Shown piece after piece: positions 16,537-24,094 of a stretch of DNA of 34,838 nt. The DNA comes from Planctomycetota bacterium (GTDB lineage: Bacteria > Planctomycetota > Phycisphaerae > WQYP01), in assembly GCA_021808485.1 (NCBI GenBank), contig JAKBBN010000032.1, forward strand, positions 1 through 34,838. Reading direction: 5' to 3'. The position numbers and the translations under genes were made by a program. The notes beneath the pieces are model-generated. The model was not told the origin of the DNA, made no database searches, and saw only the letters and a list, made by a program, of their open reading frames with translations. The first letter of the stretch is position 1. Every line of letters begins with the position of its first letter.

Positions 16537-17331
16537 CTACTCGGCAAATTCCTTTTCATGGCGTGAAAGCTGCCCTTTAAGGCGTTCAACGATGCTGGAA
16601 TGCATCTGGCTGACGCGTGATTCCGAAAGGTCCAGCGCCTTGCCGATTTCCTTCATCGTGTAATCTTCATAGTAATAGAGAACCAGAATCATTTTTTCCG
16701 GCCGGGACAGGCCGCGAGTGATGAGTTCCTTCAAATCCTTGCGGTGAATTTCGTCTAGCGGGGAAGTGCCGGCTTTATCTTCCAGCACATCCACTTCCCG
16801 CCCTTCCTGATTGCTGTCCGCATCAAACCATTTACGGGACAAGCTGACCTGGGAAACCGTGTTGGAATCCTTGATCATTTTATCGAATTCTTCGGCCGAA
16901 ACGCCTATGCGTTTGGCGATTTCATCGTTGGTGGGCGGCCGTCCGAGTTCCATTTCCAGTTGTCGGCTGGCTTGATCCACTTTTCCGGCGCGGCTCCGGA
17001 CAAGGCGCGGCACCCAATCCATGTTACGCAGTTCATCCAGGATGGCGCCACGAATACGTGGAGCGCAATACGTTTCAAATTTAACGCCGCGATTGGGATC
17101 AAACGACTCTATGGCGTCTTTAAGGCCAAATGATCCGGCCTGAATCAGATCGTCGAGTTCCACTTCATCCGGAAGCTTGGCATAAATGCGTTCCGCGTTG
17201 TATTTGACAAGCGGGAGATATTCCATCATGAGAAGGTTGCGGGTCGCTTCGGTTTTTTTTAGCTTGAAGCTTTTCCAGACTTCATTGATGTCCTGTTCGA
17301 CCGGCGTGGTGGTGGTTCGTGTTTTGGCCAT
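16537..17331 (-). CDS. RNA polymerase sigma factor, FliA/WhiG (sigma-28) type
   Basis: This 264-aa sigma factor directs RNA polymerase to a specialised promoter set. Region 2 spans about residues 33-110 (LVKYNAERIYAKLP, DDLIQAGSFGLKDAIESFDP, KFETYCAPRIRGAILDELR seen as FETYCAPRIRGAILDELR), region 3 about 112-190 (RPPTNDEIAKRIGVS) and region 4 about 205-255 with a helix-turn-helix (TMKEIGKALDLSESRVSQMH). The FETYCAPRIRGAILDELR signature is typical of the FliA/WhiG/SigD family. AAGGAG lies 9 nt before the ATG. No flagellar genes or anti-sigma FlgM are in the window, so the regulon may be flagellar or something else. The gene follows a 750-bp region rich in inverted repeats. Confidence 0.93.
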   Translation of the reverse strand: MAKTRTTTTPVEQDINEVWKSFKLKKTEATRNLLMMEYLPLVKYNAERIYAKLPDEVELDDLIQAGSFGLKDAIESFDPNRGVKFETYCAPRIRGAILDELRNMDWVPRLVRSRAGKVDQASRQLEMELGRPPTNDEIAKRIGVSAEEFDKMIKDSNTVSQVSLSRKWFDADSNQEGREVDVLEDKAGTSPLDEIHRKDLKELITRGLSRPEKMILVLYYYEDYTMKEIGKALDLSESRVSQMHSSIVERLKGQLSRHEKEFAE

Positions 17332-17697
17332 GAAAGCTCACTCCTTAACCACAAAACTTTTCCTGTTCCGCATGGGAAGATGCTTCCACAGGATTGTGCG
17401 GACGTAACAACATGCCGCAGAAGAAATCAATCGCATGAAAACGGAGTAACCGTGTGTCAAAAAAACAAATTTCACATTGCAAGCGGAGGATGCAGGGCGC
17501 ACGAATGGCGCTTGTGGGGAGGGATAACGGAGCGTTGGTGCGTGTACCAGTTTCATAACGAATCCGTTCGATTATAGCCCGACATCCGTGCCGTGGCGTT
17601 CTTTTGGTAGCTTTCTTTTTGGTTCGATTCCGATACGTGGAATGGAAACGCAAAGAATTACCATTCGGTCTCATCTCCATCCAGTCTATTCATTTTT
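17332..17697. other. Leader region upstream of the sigma factor gene
   Basis: No protein gene is convincing in this stretch. On the minus strand a TATAAT occurs at 17576-17571, without a matching -35, about 240 bp before the sigma factor start; TTGACA near 17460 has no good -10. A T-loop-like GGTTCGATTCC at 17630-17640 on the plus strand does not fold into a tRNA. Base composition is visibly less GC-rich than the flanking genes. Confidence 0.35.
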
Positions 17698-17835
17698 TTA
17701 CCTGCCGGACATGATCACGTCCGGCGACATTCCCTCACGATGCGAATACTTGAATGGTCCGCCAAATTTTTCCCGAGCCATCAGCGGTAGCACTGCGACC
17801 ACCGGGATAGGTCTGTCTCCAGACCTATTTGACAT
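17698..17835 (-). CDS. Possible 45-aa small protein inside the structured region
   Basis: An ATG at 17833-17835 opens a 45-codon frame ending in TAA at 17698-17700, beginning MSNRSGDRPIPVV. AAGGAG lies 10 nt upstream (17851-17846). On the minus strand TTGCCT and TAGACT, 16 bp apart (17912-17907 and 17890-17885), could form its promoter, and the -10 lies inside a palindrome. The ribosome binding site sits in the loop of a hairpin whose 3' arm takes up the start codon. These signals are suggestive, but the same bases are also consistent with a structured non-coding RNA on either strand. No family is recognised. Confidence 0.28.
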   Translation of the reverse strand: MSNRSGDRPIPVVAVLPLMAREKFGGPFKYSHREGMSPDVIMSGR

Positions 17836-17880
17836 CAACTCGCATCTCCTTTGTCAAGGCGTCCGATTTTATTGGACGCT

Positions 17881-17893
17881 TGGTAGTCTACCA
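17881..17893. promoter_or_regulatory. 13-bp palindrome, possible operator
   Basis: TGGTAG-T-CTACCA is a perfect palindrome around one central base. On the minus strand it covers a possible -10 hexamer (TAGACT, 17890-17885), which is where a repressor site would be expected. It is also one of the abutting stems of the structured region. Confidence 0.3.
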
Positions 17894-17944
17894 TGAATTC
17901 GCATTAAGGCAAGTGTCCATCTGAAATATTGAATTCGCGGAGTT

Positions 17945-17971
17945 GCCGGCCCGGTGGGCAGGCTTTTTTTT
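17945..17971 (+). terminator. Intrinsic terminator on the plus strand
   Basis: GCCGGCCC (17945-17952) pairs with GGGCAGGC (17956-17963) with one mismatch and a 3-nt loop, followed by eight T residues (17964-17971). No plus-strand protein gene lies upstream, so it should end a non-coding transcript. Confidence 0.7.
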
Positions 17972-18043
17972 CGTGAAATCAGTCAATAGCTGCTCTATTT
18001 GAGGTGACAACTAAATTCCTGTCCGTGCTCAATCATAAAGTGC

Positions 18044-18080
18044 CACAGACAAAAATGCCTGTGCGGCAAAATGCCTGTGC
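18044..18080. repeat. 13-bp direct repeat with hairpin next to the scpA stop
   Basis: AAAATGCCTGTGC occurs at 18052-18064 and again at 18068-18080, a 16-bp period. The first copy also forms a hairpin with CACAGAC at 18044-18050. It lies just downstream of scpA and could act as a weak terminator or mRNA 3' stabiliser; there is no clear T run. Confidence 0.5.
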
Positions 18081-18991
18081 TACTGAAAGTCGCCAGTCGG
18101 GGAATTTTCCTGCACGGATTCAGGCCGCGGTGAACGCCCCGTCGAGTCCGCTTCATTATCCGGTCGGGCAGATTCCGTGCCGCCCTCCGGCGGTCCGGTC
18201 GGCGCGACGGCGGATGTTCCGGCGGCATCCACCGGGTCTTCCGCCGAAGGGGGGCGCAACTTTAAAATCAATTCGCCGGTAGATTCCGCCGGTTCAACAA
18301 TGAGTTTTTTAAGGCGCATAAGCTCCAGCATGGCCAGAAACAGCCCGATCATTTCACCCCGGGATTTTCGTCCCGCCAGCAGGGCTTTAAGCGTGAACGG
18401 ACCGTCGCGTTCCAACCGGTCCAGAATATCCGCCTGATGCAGGCTGATGGGTGTGTCATCCAGAACCACATCATGGCCGAATGCGGTATGGCCCACACTG
18501 GCCATGATCGCATTAAACGCATCCATCAAGACAAATAAATTCACGTCCTCCAGATCAAGAGGAACCCGTACGGTGCCATGGGGAGTGCCGCGCGGAAACC
18601 GGCAAAGTTCCGCCTCGTTACGGCGCTGCAGTGAATTGGCGGCGTCCTTGAACTGTTTGTATTGTAAAAGCTGTTCAACCAGTTGCCGCCGCGGATCGAC
18701 TCCACTGTCCGCAATCACCGCAGCCGGGTCCGCCGGATCGGCCGACGGCCTTGGGCTGAGCATGCGGCTCTTAATCTCCATGAGGGTTGCAGCCATCACC
18801 AGAAAGTCACCGGCAAGATTGATGTCGATTCGGCGGATCAATTCCACGTGAGCCAGGTATTGTGTCGTGATCCGGGCGATCGGAATGTCGTGGATGTCCA
18901 CTTCCTCTTTCCGGATGAGGTACAGCAGCAGTTCCAGCGGGCCGTTGTAAACATCAAGGTCAACTCTGTAATCAGCCTGATTCATGGTCAT
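18080..18991 (-). CDS. scpA: Segregation and condensation protein A
   Basis: ScpA is the kleisin subunit of the SMC-ScpAB condensin that organises and segregates the chromosome. The 303-aa product has the family N-terminus (YRVDLDVYNGPLELLLYLI, IRKEEVDIHDIPIARITTQYL seen as EEVDIHDIPIARIT), a central linker around the RQLVEQLLQYKQFKDAA helix, and the C-terminal winged helix (FLAMLELMRLKKLIVEP). After about residue 250 there is a disordered Pro/Asp/Glu/Ser-rich tail of some 50 residues that is longer than usual. The ATG at 18989-18991 is used, and an ATG two codons later is equally possible; the longer TTG frame to 19024 adds no recognised sequence. It lies 68 bp downstream of argS on the same strand. 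No scpB is in the window. Confidence 0.92.
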   Translation of the reverse strand: MTMNQADYRVDLDVYNGPLELLLYLIRKEEVDIHDIPIARITTQYLAHVELIRRIDINLAGDFLVMAATLMEIKSRMLSPRPSADPADPAAVIADSGVDPRRQLVEQLLQYKQFKDAANSLQRRNEAELCRFPRGTPHGTVRVPLDLEDVNLFVLMDAFNAIMASVGHTAFGHDVVLDDTPISLHQADILDRLERDGPFTLKALLAGRKSRGEMIGLFLAMLELMRLKKLIVEPAESTGELILKLRPPSAEDPVDAAGTSAVAPTGPPEGGTESARPDNEADSTGRSPRPESVQENSPTGDFQ

Positions 18992-19059
18992 TTCAGGATA
19001 ACGCCATTGCAGTCCGCCCGCCAACGCCGGACGTTACCGGTTCGGCGGATAATGCGGCA

Positions 19060-21063
19060 TTACATTTCATCAAGAATTTCAATTCCCAACAGGTCCCGCA
19101 AACCCACAGCCAAAACAGCCTGGGTGATCCTGCACAACAGCAGGCGGCTGCTTCGAGCGGCCTCTGATGGTGCACGGAGGACCGGACACGCCTCCCAAAA
19201 CCCGGAAAAATCCCCGGCCAGGTCGTACAGAAAGCCGCAGATAAAGTGCGGCTTTAAATCACGTGCCGCGGATTCCACCACGCCGCTGAATTGACACAGT
19301 CTACGGCCCAGGGCGATTTCCCGCGGATGTTCCAGCCGCAGTTCGCCGACGGCCGGACTCGGTGGAACTGCCGGCTGATCGGCCGCAGCTTTACGAAATA
19401 TGCTGCAGGTTCGCGCATAGGTATACTGCAAATATGGCCCGGTGTTTCCTTCAAAGGAAAGCATGCGATCCCAGGAAAAGGCGTAATCTCCGGTGCGGTC
19501 CTGCCGCAGATCGGCATATTTGACGGCGCCAACGCCCACGGCACGGGCGATGGAAGCCTGCTTTTCCGGGGAAAGGTGCGGACTTTTTTCCGCCACAATC
19601 TTCGCGGCCCGCGCCACCGCCTCATCCAGCAATTCGCGAAGCTTCACCGATTCGCCGGACCGGGTTTTGAACGGCTTGCCATCCTCCCCAAGAATGGAAC
19701 CGAAGGGCGCGTGCTCCAATTTTACCGCGGCGCCGGATTGCGGATGGATATCCCATCGGGCGGCGCGGATCGTGTCAAACACCATCGCAAAATGCTGGGC
19801 TTGCCGGGAATCCGTGGTGTAAATAATGCGATGAGCGTGCCAGTTGCAATCAAGCGGGCGCTTATCTTCCGCGGTATTTTTGTCTTCCTGGACGCGGAAA
19901 TAAAGCGCCGCAAGATCAGTAGTTGCGTAAAGAAACGCACCGTCGCTTTTCCGGATAATCAGCGGCAGCGGCTTTTTATCCTTATCCACATACCCCGGCA
20001 GGAACACACAGAGAGCGCCTTCGGATTCGGCCAAAAACGGCTTTTGTACCACTAGTGGGGCCGCGGCCTCAAGAATTCGATCAACAGCCTCAACGGATTC
20101 CAATGCCCCCTTCGCCTGGGCTGAATCCGCGGCCGGCTCTACCGCCAATATGCGCGGGCTTGTGTCGGATGGATGAAATACTTTATCCATCCCGACGCGT
20201 GCGCCGTCACCGCCGAAAGCCAAAGCCCCTTTCAAGTGTTCGACCATGGCCGCAAGACGGTCTTTGTAAAAGCTTTCCCCGCGTTCATCTGCATCCGTCA
20301 GTTGCACTCCGAGCATCGCAAACAGTTCCCGGCAATGACGCCGGCTTTCATCACGGATCCAACGCCACAATCGAACGGCTTCAGGATATCCCTGTTGCAA
20401 TTCCACAACCGCCTGCCGGGCCTGAATCGCAAACTCCGGATCAGATTTATCCCGCTGGGAGGCCTGCTTGTAGTAAGCATCAAGGTCGGTAATTCGCGGC
20501 TCGGTGCCCTGCATGGCAGTATCGCGGGCATGGCGGATCAACATTCCAAACTGCGTGCCGAAATCGCCCACATGGTTCTGGCGAATCACGACATGGCCAA
20601 GAAACGCCAGCGTACGCGCGATCGAATCACCGATGATGGCGCTGCGCAGATGGCCCACATGCATTTCTTTGGCGATATTGGGGCCGGCATAATCCACCAC
20701 AACCGCCTGCGGCACGGAAACTTGATCCACTCCGCCGCGCGCAAGTTCGCCGGCATTGGTTGCCAGTGACTGCAGTTCACCGGTCAGCCAGCCGGGTTTG
20801 ATGCGCACATTGATAAAACCCGGCCCGGCAATCTGCGGAGTGTCGAACATGTCATCAATTGATAAATGATCGACAATCTTCCCGGCGATTTCGCGCGGCG
20901 GACGCGACAGCAGGCGCGAAAGCCCCATCGCGGCGTTGCATTGATAATCCGCGAATTTTGGATCGCCGCTCTTGATCTGGGGATCTGCGGAGAATTCCGC
21001 CCCAAAAGCCGCGGCAATAGCCTGGGTGAACCGCAGGCGCAGGGTAACTTCAATTGGAAGCAC
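19060..21063 (-). CDS. argS: Arginyl-tRNA synthetase
   Basis: ArgRS charges tRNA-Arg with arginine in the cytoplasm. The 667-aa product has the N-terminal additional domain (about 1-110), the class I catalytic core with GPNIAKEMHVGHLRSAIIGDS (HVGH at 135-138) and NHVGDFGTQFGMLI, and the C-terminal anticodon-binding alpha domain ending in the typical LGIEILDEM. It is about 80-100 residues longer than usual. Most of the excess is an insertion around residues 284-340, between the EHLKGAL segment and the conserved LAESEGALCVF. The start is GTG at 21061-21063 with AAGGA 7 nt upstream, only 9 bp after rsfS, so rsfS-argS-scpA is probably one operon. Confidence 0.95.
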   Translation of the reverse strand: MLPIEVTLRLRFTQAIAAAFGAEFSADPQIKSGDPKFADYQCNAAMGLSRLLSRPPREIAGKIVDHLSIDDMFDTPQIAGPGFINVRIKPGWLTGELQSLATNAGELARGGVDQVSVPQAVVVDYAGPNIAKEMHVGHLRSAIIGDSIARTLAFLGHVVIRQNHVGDFGTQFGMLIRHARDTAMQGTEPRITDLDAYYKQASQRDKSDPEFAIQARQAVVELQQGYPEAVRLWRWIRDESRRHCRELFAMLGVQLTDADERGESFYKDRLAAMVEHLKGALAFGGDGARVGMDKVFHPSDTSPRILAVEPAADSAQAKGALESVEAVDRILEAAAPLVVQKPFLAESEGALCVFLPGYVDKDKKPLPLIIRKSDGAFLYATTDLAALYFRVQEDKNTAEDKRPLDCNWHAHRIIYTTDSRQAQHFAMVFDTIRAARWDIHPQSGAAVKLEHAPFGSILGEDGKPFKTRSGESVKLRELLDEAVARAAKIVAEKSPHLSPEKQASIARAVGVGAVKYADLRQDRTGDYAFSWDRMLSFEGNTGPYLQYTYARTCSIFRKAAADQPAVPPSPAVGELRLEHPREIALGRRLCQFSGVVESAARDLKPHFICGFLYDLAGDFSGFWEACPVLRAPSEAARSSRLLLCRITQAVLAVGLRDLLGIEILDEM

Positions 21064-21072
21064 AGGGTTTCC

Positions 21073-22098
21073 TTATCTGGACTTTGGGGTTGCTCGTTTC
21101 CGCTTGGATTTCGCGGCTGATTTCTTCGCGGCGGCAGCGGGCTTTTTTGGCTTTATCTGGGGCAGGCGTTTTTTCCCGCCGACACCGGCTGAACGCAATT
21201 TTGCTGCCGGGACCGCTTTTGCTTTCTTCCGCGCCGCTCCCAAAGCGGTTTTCTTTCCCCGCGCCTTTGCAGAGGATGCTTTGGATGCCGCACGGGGTTT
21301 CGCCGCGGCTTTTGATTTACCCACGCCCCCGGTCTTTTTAGTTCGGGCGGATGGCGCTTTTTTGCCGGAGGCCTTTTTCGCTGGGCGGGTACGGCGCGCC
21401 GCCCCCCCGCCGGTTTTTTCAGGAACGCCGGCATTGGAATCCGCGGCAATTTTCCGGATTTCAATCACTTCCAGACTCTCATGCACAATGTCCGACTCGG
21501 GCGCAGGCTCCTCTGACAGGGGATCTTCCTGTTCCTGATTCCCCGTATTTTCCAATGCCTTTGCCCCAAGCGATGGGGCGGCCTCTACGGATATTTCTTC
21601 TATCTCGGCCGCATCCGCCACCGGCGACTGATCGGACTTTTCCTCCCAGAATTCAAAAGAGTAAGACAACTGTTCCTGCACTCCGGCAAGGGCCGCATCC
21701 GTTGCATCGTCCTGCGGCCGAGACTCGGGCTGGGCGGGGTCGCGCCATTGAATTCGGGGGCTGTCTCCCCACAGGAGTTCCAAGTCGTAATACTGTCGGC
21801 TGGATTCATCAAAAATGTGGGCCACAACATCCACAAAATCAACCAATATCCACTTGGCTGTTTCATAACCGCTGGTGCGCCACGGCTTAAACCCCAGCAA
21901 TTCTCCGGCGCGGCATAATTCATCCACGACGGTGCGCATCTGACGGGCGGAGGTCCCGGTGGCGATCAGAAAAAATTTTGTAACCGGAGATCGCTGCCTT
22001 ACATCAAGAAGAACCACATTGCTGCACCGTGTTTCAGATGCGAGCCGCGCTAGTGCGATGGCCGCATCCAGAGCTGTATCCTGCTTTTGTTCGTCCAT
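21073..22098 (-). CDS. rsfS: Ribosome silencing factor RsfS with histone H1-like basic tail
   Basis: RsfS binds ribosomal protein L14 and blocks joining of ribosomal subunits in starvation. Residues about 8-118 are the RsfS domain (VVLLDVRQRSPVTKFFLIATG, with TGTSARQM, GYETAKWILVDFVDVVAHIFD and YYDLELLWGD). Then comes an acidic, disordered linker (about 120-215). Residues 227-341 are a Lys/Arg/Ala/Pro/Ser tail with 41 Lys or Arg and one acidic residue, in the style of histone H1 or bacterial Hc1-like proteins. The usual protein is about 110-150 aa, so this 341-aa form is unusual. The ATG at 22096-22098 has AGGTGGAA 7-9 nt upstream, so the longer frame to 22230 is not used. It is first in the rsfS-argS-scpA operon. 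Confidence 0.9.
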   Translation of the reverse strand: MDEQKQDTALDAAIALARLASETRCSNVVLLDVRQRSPVTKFFLIATGTSARQMRTVVDELCRAGELLGFKPWRTSGYETAKWILVDFVDVVAHIFDESSRQYYDLELLWGDSPRIQWRDPAQPESRPQDDATDAALAGVQEQLSYSFEFWEEKSDQSPVADAAEIEEISVEAAPSLGAKALENTGNQEQEDPLSEEPAPESDIVHESLEVIEIRKIAADSNAGVPEKTGGGAARRTRPAKKASGKKAPSARTKKTGGVGKSKAAAKPRAASKASSAKARGKKTALGAARKKAKAVPAAKLRSAGVGGKKRLPQIKPKKPAAAAKKSAAKSKRKRATPKSR

Positions 22099-22653
22099 GG
22101 GGCATTCCACCTGTTTAGTTCTTTTGCGGACATTTATGCGGAAGGCAGCGCCCGCCGTGGATGTCCGTTCCAGCCCAACAGTTTCCCCGAAACCGGCAAA
22201 TGACGCCAGCGTCCATGTTAAAAATTCCACGGCGGAAGGCTATGCAAATCAAACCCGCCGCAAAGCGGGGTGCGGCAAAATGGCGGCTGCCATGCGCGAA
22301 TGCCAGTACGGATAACGCGTCCTAAAAAAGTGGACGATATAATTCATGAATACGTAAAAATAAATTTGGCATCTGTCCCATTATCGAGTAATATTTTGGA
22401 CAAGCCGTTTGAACGTTGACCGTTAACCGCACTGCGGAAGGCGACGTGGCGGCAGGCAAAGTTTGGCTGGGCCGGCCGTTCTCCGATATGAAAGAGAATT
22501 GCAGCCTGCCATTTGTCGCTCAATCCGTTACCGCCGCCCGCCGGTTCTGTGAAAACGCGACAAAAAACAGTTGGGTTTGAACCGGATCGGCATTCATCCG
22601 GATGGCCCGCTGATTGATATTTTGTTACCCAACGGGCAATTTAGAGGATTTTC
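22099..22653. other. Divergent intergenic region between rsfS and metK
   Basis: No gene is convincing in these 555 bp. It contains CCCGC/GCGGG (22254-22269), a 5-bp stem with 9-nt loop at 22318-22336 and the 10-bp palindrome ATTCATGAAT at 22342-22351, then an AT-rich stretch to about 22400. The part from 22317 to about 22400 resembles the structured region near 17.9 kb. No SAM riboswitch could be recognised before metK and no promoter stands out. Confidence 0.4.
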
Positions 22654-23910
22654 ATGACATCAAGACATGGCCGCACTCATCTATTTACCAGTGAATCCGT
22701 TTCCATGGGCCATCCGGACAAGGTTGCCGACCAGATATCGGATGCGGTGCTTGATTCACTGCTTGCCGTTGACCCGCATGCCCGCGTGGCCTGCGAAACC
22801 TTGGTAACAACAGGGCTGGTGGTACTGGCCGGCGAGGTAACAGTCCATAATTCCAAAGCGATTGAAGCCCTTAATAATGCGGAAGATACCGCGCGCAAGG
22901 CAATCGCCGAAATCGGCTACGATGATCCGCTGACGGGTTTTGACTTCCGCAGTTGCTCGGTATTGCGATCGTTGCATAGCCAGTCTGCGGACATTTCGCG
23001 TGGTGTCACGGCTTCTTCCCATCATGAACAAGGAGCAGGTGATCAGGGCATCATGTTCGGCTTTGCCTGCGCGGAAACCCCCAGTTTAATGCCGTTGCCG
23101 ATCTACTTGAGTCATCGGCTGGTTGAAAAACACGCAACGTTGCGCCAGAGCGGAGCGATCCGCTGGCTAAGACCCGATGCCAAAAGCCAGGTGACGGTCG
23201 AATATCGCGGTCGTAAACCAGTTCGGATCCATACCGTCGTGTTTTCAACGCAGCACACTGAAGAAGTTGTCGACAGTCGCTCGGATAGTTTTTCCGACGC
23301 GGCGCGAATGGAGGTAATCGAAAAGATCATCAAACCGGTGATTTTTGCCGAATGTCCGGAACTGTGGAACGACAAAACGATATTCCACATAAATCCTACC
23401 GGCAAATTTTTAATTGGCGGCCCGCATGGAGATTCCGGACTTACCGGCCGGAAAATTATTGTGGATACCTATGGCGGCCGCGGTTGCCATGGTGGCGGCG
23501 CATTTTCGGGCAAGGACCCCTCCAAGGTTGATCGATCAGCAAGTTATATGGCTCGCTATGTTGCCAAAAACGTGGTGGCTGCGGGCCTTGCGACGGCATG
23601 CGAGGTTCAACTGGGTTATGCCATTGGCATAGCCGAACCTGTGAGCGTGCTGGTGGATACGGAAGGCACGAGCCTGGTGGATGAGGAAATCATCAGTGAT
23701 CTGGTGCGGAAAGTGTTTCCACTTAAGCCCCGTGGCATTATCGAGCACCTTGATCTGCTTAGGCCAATTTACCGGCAGACGGCCCGCCACGGTCATTTTG
23801 GACGGGAATTGCCGGACTTCACATGGGAACGGACTGATAAAGCCGCCGAATTGGCCGAGTTGGCGGGGCTTAAAGGCAATGAAAAATCTGTTGCCGTCGG
23901 CGCGCAGTAA
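22654..23910 (+). CDS. metK: S-adenosylmethionine synthase
   Basis: MetK makes S-adenosylmethionine from methionine and ATP in the cytoplasm. The 418-aa product shows the family signatures: [20 protein letters not shown] (about 11-30), [10 protein letters not shown] (127-136) and [20 protein letters not shown] (about 285-304), together with the expected [21 protein letters not shown] seen as [19 protein letters not shown]. The length is slightly above the usual 385-400 aa, mostly at the C-terminus. GAGGA lies 6 nt before the ATG. It is transcribed away from rsfS; the next gene, rpmA, has its own promoter, so metK is probably monocistronic. The SAM it makes would serve the methyltransferase domain encoded at 26.3-27.7 kb among many others. 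Confidence 0.97.
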   Translation: MTSRHGRTHLFTSESVSMGHPDKVADQISDAVLDSLLAVDPHARVACETLVTTGLVVLAGEVTVHNSKAIEALNNAEDTARKAIAEIGYDDPLTGFDFRSCSVLRSLHSQSADISRGVTASSHHEQGAGDQGIMFGFACAETPSLMPLPIYLSHRLVEKHATLRQSGAIRWLRPDAKSQVTVEYRGRKPVRIHTVVFSTQHTEEVVDSRSDSFSDAARMEVIEKIIKPVIFAECPELWNDKTIFHINPTGKFLIGGPHGDSGLTGRKIIVDTYGGRGCHGGGAFSGKDPSKVDRSASYMARYVAKNVVAAGLATACEVQLGYAIGIAEPVSVLVDTEGTSLVDEEIISDLVRKVFPLKPRGIIEHLDLLRPIYRQTARHGHFGRELPDFTWERTDKAAELAELAGLKGNEKSVAVGAQ

Positions 23911-23982
23911 CGCGGGAAGGCGCCGGCAAAGATTTTTATGCTCAAAATCGGCATACTTTCGTAAAAGCGGTACATTAATGTA

Positions 23983-24011
23983 TTGATTCAGCAAAGCGGC
24001 TTGGTTATACT
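23983..24011 (+). promoter_or_regulatory. Sigma-70 type promoter for rpmA
   Basis: TTGATT (23983-23988) and TATACT (24006-24011) are separated by 17 bp, about 84 bp before the rpmA start. Confidence 0.72.
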
Positions 24012-24094
24012 ACTTTGCACGAGATAACTGGTCCATTTGAGGAATTGCTATTTATTCCGCGGGTCTGGTTAAAAAATTTTGACAGAGGAATGTC

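Larger units (their letters stand above)
17704..17971 (+). ncRNA. Candidate structured non-coding RNA ending in an intrinsic terminator
   Basis: The segment holds a series of inverted repeats. A 7-bp stem at 17704-17725 comes first. Then an 8-bp helix joins ATGCGAAT (17740-17747) to ATTCGCAT (17897-17904). It encloses five stems that abut with at most one base between them: 17772-17806 (4 bp closing), 17807-17828 (9 bp, 4-nt loop), 17829-17857 (6 bp, 17-nt loop), 17859-17879 (6 bp, 9-nt loop) and 17881-17893 (6 bp palindrome). A terminator hairpin with eight T residues follows on the plus strand only. It does not match my memory of RNase P RNA, tmRNA, SRP RNA, 6S RNA or common riboswitches. 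The 5' end and promoter are not identified, and the minus strand could be the functional one. Confidence 0.42.

Noticed and set aside
17600..17660. T-loop-like GGTTCGATTCC suggesting a tRNA
   Set aside because: The T-stem has a mismatch, no acceptor stem or anticodon arm pairs around it, and there is no CCA in the right place.
17588..17896. 102-codon plus-strand frame in the intergenic region
   Set aside because: No ribosome binding site, no recognisable domain, and it runs through the paired stems of the structured region.
22400..22653. Possible SAM riboswitch before metK
   Set aside because: I could not find the conserved core of SAM-I, SAM-II or SAM-IV type riboswitches, nor a terminator or anti-terminator pair.
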